Positions 6,953-10,723 of a stretch of DNA of 10,723 nt are shown piece by piece. Each line of letters opens with the position of its first letter. Position 1 is the first letter of the stretch. The notes beneath the pieces are model-generated. The model saw only the letters and a program-made list of their open reading frames with translations, ran no database searches and was not told where the DNA came from. This DNA is from Deltaproteobacteria bacterium (GTDB taxonomy: Bacteria > Desulfobacterota > Desulfomonilia > UBA1062), in assembly GCA_020053185.1 (NCBI GenBank), contig JAGVNP010000077.1:1-10723 (forward strand), given 5' to 3'. The translations under genes were made by a program, and so were the position numbers.

Positions 6953-8122
6953 TTACACTCCTGCCTTTTCTTTGAGAGATGCTACCATGTCAGTTGCTTC
7001 CCATGTAAACTCCGGCTCTGTCCTGCCAAAGTGACCATATGCTGCGGTCTTCTTGAATATCGGACGCAGCAGATCGAGCTTGTTTATGATTGCCCTTGGC
7101 TTGAGAGGAAATACTTCCCTTACCAGGACTGAGAGTTTGTCTTCAGATATCTTACTGGTTCCGGATGTATCAACCATGATAGATACAGGATCAGCAACAC
7201 CGATCACGTATGCAAGCTGCACGCTACATTTTTTTGCAAGGCCTGCTGCCACAATGTTCTTCGCAATGTAGCGGGCCATGTATGCTGCCGATCTGTCCAC
7301 CTTGGAAGGATCCTTGCCGGAAAATGCACCGCCGCCGTGGCTTGCAAAACCGCCGTACGTATCCACAATGATCTTTCTGCCTGTGAGTCCGCAGTCTGCA
7401 TGGGGACCGCCCAGAACAAATCTGCCTGTTGCATTGATAAAGTATCTTGTCTTTTTATCAAGAAGGTTTGCAGGAACTACTTTTTTGATTACTTCCTCCA
7501 TAACCCCTTCCTTGACTGCCTCGTAGCTCACATCTTCATTGTGCTGGGTTGCGACCACGATGGTGTCTATGCGTGCAGGCTTGCCGTCTTTGTACTCAAC
7601 AGAAACCTGGGTCTTTCCATCAGGCCGTAAAAACTCTAACACGCCGGTCTTTCTTGCTGTCGAGAGCTTTTTCGCAAGGCTCTGCGCATAAAAGATCGGG
7701 GCCGGCATAAGCACCTCGGTCTCGTCGCACGCAAACCCGAACATCATGCCCTGATCGCCTGCGCCCTGCTCTTTAAACAGCCCTTCGCCTTCGGTTACGC
7801 CCTGGGATATATCAGGAGACTGTTTATCAATGCTTACCATTACGCCGCATGAGTCATAGCTGAATCCCATGCTGGCATCAGTGTACCCGATCTCTTTGAT
7901 AGTCTGGCGCGCTATCCTCTGCACATCAAAAGAATGGCTGGTTGTAATCTCTCCCGCAACAACCACAAGGCCAGTAGTGACAAGAGTCTCGCATGCAACA
8001 CGGCAAGCCTTGTCATGCGCAATTATCTCATCAAGTATCGCATCAGATATCTGGTCTGAAACCTTATCCGGATGCCCTTCTGTCACAGACTCTGATGAAA
8101 ACATAAAATCTTTTCCAGTCAT
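6953..8122 (-). CDS. metK: S-adenosylmethionine synthetase (methionine adenosyltransferase)
   Basis: A 389-residue enzyme that makes SAM from ATP and methionine, normally as a cytosolic homotetramer. The N-terminus FMFSSESVTEGHPDKVSDQI (6-25) is typical. The signature GAGDQGMMFGFACDET (120-135) and the phosphate-binding loop GGGAFSGKDPSKVDRSAAY (263-281) are intact, and the length is normal for bacterial MetK. An open frame reaches back to a TTG at 8137, but that codon overlaps the GGAGG (8135-8131). That GGAGG is spaced eight bases from the ATG at 8122, so the ATG is chosen and the upstream five codons are leader. It is the middle gene of thrC-metK-ahcY, 19 bases after thrC and six before ahcY. 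With ahcY it supplies and recycles the methyl-donor cycle. Confidence 0.97.
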   Translation of the reverse strand: MTGKDFMFSSESVTEGHPDKVSDQISDAILDEIIAHDKACRVACETLVTTGLVVVAGEITTSHSFDVQRIARQTIKEIGYTDASMGFSYDSCGVMVSIDKQSPDISQGVTEGEGLFKEQGAGDQGMMFGFACDETEVLMPAPIFYAQSLAKKLSTARKTGVLEFLRPDGKTQVSVEYKDGKPARIDTIVVATQHNEDVSYEAVKEGVMEEVIKKVVPANLLDKKTRYFINATGRFVLGGPHADCGLTGRKIIVDTYGGFASHGGGAFSGKDPSKVDRSAAYMARYIAKNIVAAGLAKKCSVQLAYVIGVADPVSIMVDTSGTSKISEDKLSVLVREVFPLKPRAIINKLDLLRPIFKKTAAYGHFGRTEPEFTWEATDMVASLKEKAGV

Positions 8123-8130
8123 AAATTTAT

Positions 8131-8135
8131 CCTCC
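8131..8135 (-). promoter_or_regulatory. Ribosome binding site deciding the metK start
   Basis: GGAGG on the minus strand, eight bases upstream of the ATG at 8122 and six bases after the thrC stop. Because it falls inside the reading frame that opens at TTG 8137, it argues that translation starts at 8122 rather than at the TTG. Confidence 0.8.
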
Positions 8136-8141
8136 AAATCT

Positions 8142-9521
8142 TTATCTTCGTTTTAATCCAAGGTGCCTGGCAATTGCCGAAGAGTCTGCATCCATGGATA
8201 TTGGGTTGTTCTTTAGTTCATTCTTTGTTTTTATGCCATACACAGGATCAATGGTATCGGTAAAATACATCTGCTGGAATGTCGAAAACTTTAGCTGACT
8301 TGAAGTGGAGTCTACCACGAACCTGTGAGCGTTGCTTATCAATCCTTCTGAAATGGCCTTCTTCAGCCCGGCAATTGATTCTCCGCCCTGCGTGCAGACA
8401 GCGTGTCCGTGCCGGTTTGCAATCAGCATACCTTCCATGATCTCTTCTTCAGTAACTGCAATGGTATAGAATTTTCCGTCAAAGTGCTCTTCAACCAGTT
8501 TTTTCACCCTTGGAAATGATACAGGATCGCCGATCATTGCAGCCTGGGCAACCGATGGCGTGATTTTTATCGGTGAGTACGCGCCTGTTTTCCACCACCT
8601 CACCACAGGATCTGCATGAAGGCTTTGTACGCCTAAGATTACAGGCAGCTCCTTGATTATGCCGAGAGAATAAAGGTCTACAAACCCCTGCATCACTGCA
8701 GTGATGTTTCCTGCATTGCCGATCGGCACTACCACAACCAGATCTTTAGTGTTCCATCCAAGCTGCTGCGCCACTTCATATGCATAAGATTTCTGACCCA
8801 AGATGCGCACAGGATTTTTCGAGTTAAGGAGAAACACATTATATTCCTGCGCTAGCTGCTCAACAATGCGCATGCAGTCGTCGAACACGCCCGGGATCTC
8901 TATCACCTCAGCGCCGGAGCCAAGCGGCTGCGAAAGCTGCTGGGGTGTGACCTTGCCCTTTGGAAGCAGCACCACTGACTTTACCTTTTCCTTTGGCAGA
9001 TAGCTCAAATAGAGCGCAGCCGATGCGGAGGTGTCGCCAGTGGAAGCACATATTGCGAGTACATTATCGATATTTTTTACCTTTATCGCATGGTTCAAAA
9101 AGCTGATGGCAGAAGCCATGCCACGGTCTTTGAAGCTGGCAGAAGGATTGAGCCCGTCGTTTTTCACAAAACATTCTGTACCTATCCAGCCGCTCAGCTC
9201 CTTGTTGGTTTTTACAATCGGAGTGTCACCCTCACCCAGATAGATGATGTCTTCTAAAGGAAGTATGGGAAGGATCAACTCATGAAATCGGAATATGCCT
9301 GAAAGCTCCAATCTGTTGGTTGATTTTCTAGCATCAAAAAGAGTTGCCCACTGCTTCCCGCTTTTTTTCTTCAAACAATCTGCTTCAGTATTTTCTATTT
9401 TAAGAAGTGAATTGCATTTGGGACATGTATAGATAAAATCAAATATATCAAACTCACTTTTGCATTCTATGCACTGGTATACAAGTTTGCCCATCACCTC
9501 GGGCATGTGATCTTCTTTCAT
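8142..9521 (-). CDS. thrC: Threonine synthase (PLP enzyme with N-terminal zinc ribbon)
   Basis: A 459-residue PLP-dependent enzyme converting O-phosphohomoserine to threonine. Residues 17-36 form a zinc-ribbon-like motif with Cys17/Cys20 and Cys33/Cys36. The catalytic region has the Schiff-base lysine Lys131 in NPSASFKDRGMA (125-136), ASTGDTSASAALY (159-171), and the glycine loop PIGNAGNITA (266-275) that grips the cofactor phosphate. The C-terminal part includes HGHAVCTQGG (371-380). The ATG at 9521 has GAGG eight bases upstream. A second in-frame ATG (Met6) lacks a better site and would still keep the zinc ribbon. It is the first gene of the operon with metK and ahcY and is transcribed divergently from purC. 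Paralogues in this fold include cysteate synthase; the motifs and the housekeeping setting favour threonine synthase. Confidence 0.93.
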   Translation of the reverse strand: MKEDHMPEVMGKLVYQCIECKSEFDIFDFIYTCPKCNSLLKIENTEADCLKKKSGKQWATLFDARKSTNRLELSGIFRFHELILPILPLEDIIYLGEGDTPIVKTNKELSGWIGTECFVKNDGLNPSASFKDRGMASAISFLNHAIKVKNIDNVLAICASTGDTSASAALYLSYLPKEKVKSVVLLPKGKVTPQQLSQPLGSGAEVIEIPGVFDDCMRIVEQLAQEYNVFLLNSKNPVRILGQKSYAYEVAQQLGWNTKDLVVVVPIGNAGNITAVMQGFVDLYSLGIIKELPVILGVQSLHADPVVRWWKTGAYSPIKITPSVAQAAMIGDPVSFPRVKKLVEEHFDGKFYTIAVTEEEIMEGMLIANRHGHAVCTQGGESIAGLKKAISEGLISNAHRFVVDSTSSQLKFSTFQQMYFTDTIDPVYGIKTKNELKNNPISMDADSSAIARHLGLKRR

Positions 9522-9572
9522 TATTGTTACCTCAAACCATCCCGGACAGCCTATCCTCCAGACAAAAGGACC

Positions 9573-9600
9573 TTCATATGTCTATCATTTTATTTATGAA
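9573..9600 (-). other. Inverted repeat in thrC 5' leader
   Basis: A perfect 6-base inverted repeat, TTCATA (9573-9578) and TATGAA (9595-9600), encloses a 16-base AT-rich loop about 50 bases upstream of the thrC start. It may be a weak leader hairpin or an operator-like site. It does not resemble SAM-I, SAM-II or SAH riboswitch cores, nor a T-box. Confidence 0.2.
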
Positions 9601-9626
9601 ATCCCTTGTTCGCCACCGAAGGAGGG

Positions 9627-9642
9627 GGTACTCTATAATACC
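9627..9642 (+). promoter_or_regulatory. Candidate purC -10 box inside an imperfect palindrome
   Basis: A perfect TATAAT (9634-9639) lies 64 bases before the purC ATG on the plus strand. No good -35 hexamer stands 16-18 bases upstream; the nearest, TTGTTC at 9606, is 22 bases away. The box is embedded in GGTACT-CTAT-AATACC (9627-9642), a palindrome with one mismatch in 6-base arms. That layout would suit a repressor site, or a shared promoter region for the divergent thrC operon (the minus strand reads TATTAT here). The 182-base thrC/purC gap holds nothing else I can name. Confidence 0.33.
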
Positions 9643-9692
9643 ATATTGACTTTTTCAATACTTTTTTGGCAATGTGCACCCTTACCCTAAAG

Positions 9693-9698
9693 AGGAGG
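9693..9698 (+). promoter_or_regulatory. Ribosome binding site deciding the purC start
   Basis: AGGAGG ends five bases before the ATG at 9704. The frame is open back to a GTG at 9674, but that codon has no purine-rich site upstream, and the AGGAGG would then lie inside the coding sequence. The ATG is therefore the start. Confidence 0.85.
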
Positions 9699-9703
9699 AG
9701 CGT

Positions 9704-10603
9704 ATGGCAGTGATTACGAACATGGATATTCAAGGCGCAAAAAAAATCAGCAGCGGAAAAGTGCGGGAGATATTTGAGGTTGATAACGACAGGCTGATCA
9801 TTGTCACTACAGACAGACTATCTGCTTTTGACGTGATATTAAGCGACCCGATCCCCTACAAGGGACAGGTGCTCAACCAGCTCTCTCTGTTCTGGCTTGA
9901 TAAAACAAAAGACATCATAAAAAACCATGTAATCTCCTCTGAGCTAAAAGACTATCCTCACCCATTCAATAAAGATGAGCGGCTTGCAGGAAGATCCATG
10001 CTTGTGAAAAAAGCAAAACCCCTTACCATTGAATGCGTGGTTAGAGGCTATCTCGCAGGATCAGGATGGGCTGACTACAAAAAACACGGCTCTATCTGCG
10101 GCATAAAACTTCCAGCAGGCATGGTAGAATCGCAAAAATTTGAGAATCCTATATTCACGCCTACGACCAAGGCAGAACTCGGTCTTCACGACGAGAGCAT
10201 TGACATGGAAACTGCTGCAAAAATGATCGGCAAAGACCTGGCAGAAAAAACAAAGAATCTTTCCATAAAACTCTATTCATTTGCGCGTGATCTAGCCCTT
10301 GAGCGTGGCATCATTGTTGCAGACACGAAATTCGAATTCGGGCTTATAGGCGAAGAGCTTCTCCTTATTGATGAAGTGCTTACGCCTGATTCATCCAGGT
10401 TCTGGCCTCTGGACAGCTATGCACCGGGTAAATCGCAGCCAAGCTTTGACAAGCAGTTTGTGCGGGATTATCTGAACACCCTTAACTGGGGGAAAACGCC
10501 TCCTGCACCGCGTCTTCCAAAAGAAATCATCGAGAAGACTTCTGAAAAATATATCGAGGCATACGAGCGGATTACCGGAAAGCCTTTTGAAAAAATAGGG
10601 TAA
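9704..10603 (+). CDS. purC: Phosphoribosylaminoimidazole-succinocarboxamide synthase (SAICAR synthase)
   Basis: A 299-residue cytosolic enzyme of de novo purine synthesis. It joins aspartate to CAIR using ATP to form SAICAR. The N-terminal ATP-binding part shows SGKVREIFEV (17-26) and TDRLSAFDVIL (36-46). ECVVRGYLAGSGW (110-122) and FTPTTKAELG (151-160) form the substrate region. DTKFEFG (207-213) and DEVLTPDSSRFW (223-234) complete the signatures. The length and the YLAGSGW and FTPTTKAE forms match the longer, ADE1-like branch of the family (about 300 residues) rather than the 237-residue E. coli type. It is the only plus-strand gene, divergent from thrC-metK-ahcY. No clear terminator follows, and another gene may start just beyond the window edge. 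Confidence 0.96.
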   Translation: MAVITNMDIQGAKKISSGKVREIFEVDNDRLIIVTTDRLSAFDVILSDPIPYKGQVLNQLSLFWLDKTKDIIKNHVISSELKDYPHPFNKDERLAGRSMLVKKAKPLTIECVVRGYLAGSGWADYKKHGSICGIKLPAGMVESQKFENPIFTPTTKAELGLHDESIDMETAAKMIGKDLAEKTKNLSIKLYSFARDLALERGIIVADTKFEFGLIGEELLLIDEVLTPDSSRFWPLDSYAPGKSQPSFDKQFVRDYLNTLNWGKTPPAPRLPKEIIEKTSEKYIEAYERITGKPFEKIG

Positions 10604-10609
10604 CTACTC

Positions 10610-10644
10610 AGAAGCCAGTAGCCAGAATTTAGGAGTCAGAATGA
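10610..10644. repeat. Degenerate heptad repeat, about five units, consensus AGNAGYC
   Basis: Seven bases after the purC stop, the sequence can be cut into consecutive 7-base units: AGAAGCC, AGTAGCC, AGAATTT, AGGAGTC, AGAATGA. Every unit begins with AG, and the first, second and fourth fit AGNAGYC. The tract is non-coding on any convincing reading. It looks like a decayed short tandem repeat of an intergenic type rather than a transposon end. Confidence 0.5.
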
Positions 10645-10686
10645 AAAGGGTGCCCGTTCTAATAGGCTATTAAGCTATAAATCCTA

Positions 10687-10700
10687 ACAGCCTACAGCCT
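10687..10700. repeat. Second period-7 repeat, ACAGCCT twice
   Basis: Two exact tandem copies of ACAGCCT, flanked by looser CCTA-containing units (CCTAACAG before, CCTAAACAA after) up to about 10708. It has the same 7-base period as the tract at 10610-10644 and shares an AGCC core, so both may belong to one degenerate intergenic repeat that fills the 120 bases after purC. Confidence 0.4.
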
Positions 10701-10713
10701 AAACAACCTGACT

Positions 10714-10718
10714 GGAGG
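10714..10718 (+). promoter_or_regulatory. Shine-Dalgarno-like GGAGG at the right edge
   Basis: GGAGG is followed by only five bases (CCTAC) before the window ends. That is the spacing at which a start codon would be expected, so a further plus-strand gene, possibly co-transcribed with purC, may begin immediately outside the window. Confidence 0.3.
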
Positions 10719-10723
10719 CCTAC

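Noticed and set aside
8123..8137. A TTG start giving metK five extra residues.
   Set aside because: The TTG overlaps the GGAGG that serves the ATG at 8122, and MetK proteins normally begin close to the FxSESVTEGHPDK block.
9578..9649. A 23-codon plus-strand reading frame (MSIILFMKSLVRHRRR...) with AAAGGA seven bases upstream of its ATG, ahead of purC.
   Set aside because: It is short, has no recognisable product, and overlaps the candidate -10 box and thrC leader. No attenuator-like codon run or hairpin supports a leader peptide.
9674..9703. A GTG start giving purC ten extra N-terminal residues.
   Set aside because: The AGGAGG at 9693-9698 points to the ATG at 9704, and the extra residues (HPYPKEEER) do not fit the family N-terminus.
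9522..9703. Possible SAM-I, SAM-II, SAH or purine riboswitch or T-box in the divergent leader.
   Set aside because: No conserved core or matching stem pattern was found by eye on either strand; only short weak inverted repeats are present.
10642..10674. A 10-codon frame (MKRVPVLIGY) with AGGAG five bases upstream.
   Set aside because: The AGGAG is part of the heptad repeat, and a 10-residue product with no features is best explained by chance.

Overview
The window reads as a stretch of bacterial chromosome with moderate, slightly AT-leaning base composition (judged by eye), tightly packed genes, strong GGAGG-type ribosome binding sites and short intergenic gaps. It holds eight protein genes. 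Seven lie on the minus strand and one, purC, diverges on the plus strand. No RNA genes, insertion sequences, CRISPR arrays or phage genes are visible. The host is probably an uncultivated or anaerobic bacterial lineage. An eukaryote-type (GT3) glycogen synthase, a GH57 enzyme, a long ADE1-like PurC and heptad repeats after purC would fit groups such as Nitrospirota, Omnitrophota or Desulfobacterota, but the sequence alone does not settle this.

Left half (1-5267, all minus strand): a four-gene alpha-glucan/glycogen operon. In transcription order it is a glycogen debranching enzyme (amylo-alpha-1,6-glucosidase type), a GT4 glycogen-synthase-like glycosyltransferase, a GH57 alpha-amylase-type glycoside hydrolase, and the first 274 residues of a GT3 glycogen synthase that runs off the left edge. 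The first two genes overlap by 4 bases (ATGA), and the next two gaps are 11 and 19 bases. One chain-building enzyme of each of two GT families thus sits with a debranching enzyme and an alpha-glucan-acting hydrolase/transferase. A 230-base gap (5268-5497) upstream carries a candidate promoter, a leader hairpin and the terminator of the preceding operon.

Middle (5498-9521, minus strand): an operon thrC-metK-ahcY (threonine synthase, S-adenosylmethionine synthetase, S-adenosylhomocysteinase) with gaps of 19 and 6 bases, ending in a good intrinsic terminator directly after ahcY. MetK makes SAM and AhcY removes the SAH left after methyl transfer. ThrC draws on O-phosphohomoserine, which in many organisms is also the branch point toward methionine. 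I recognise no SAM or SAH riboswitch ahead of it.

Right end (9522-10723): a 182-base divergent intergenic region between thrC and purC, then purC (SAICAR synthase, purine biosynthesis). After purC comes a gene-free tail with period-7 degenerate repeats, and a Shine-Dalgarno-like GGAGG sits 5 bases before the window edge. No wholly novel system is apparent. The points most worth a second look are the dual-synthase glycogen operon and the heptad repeats.
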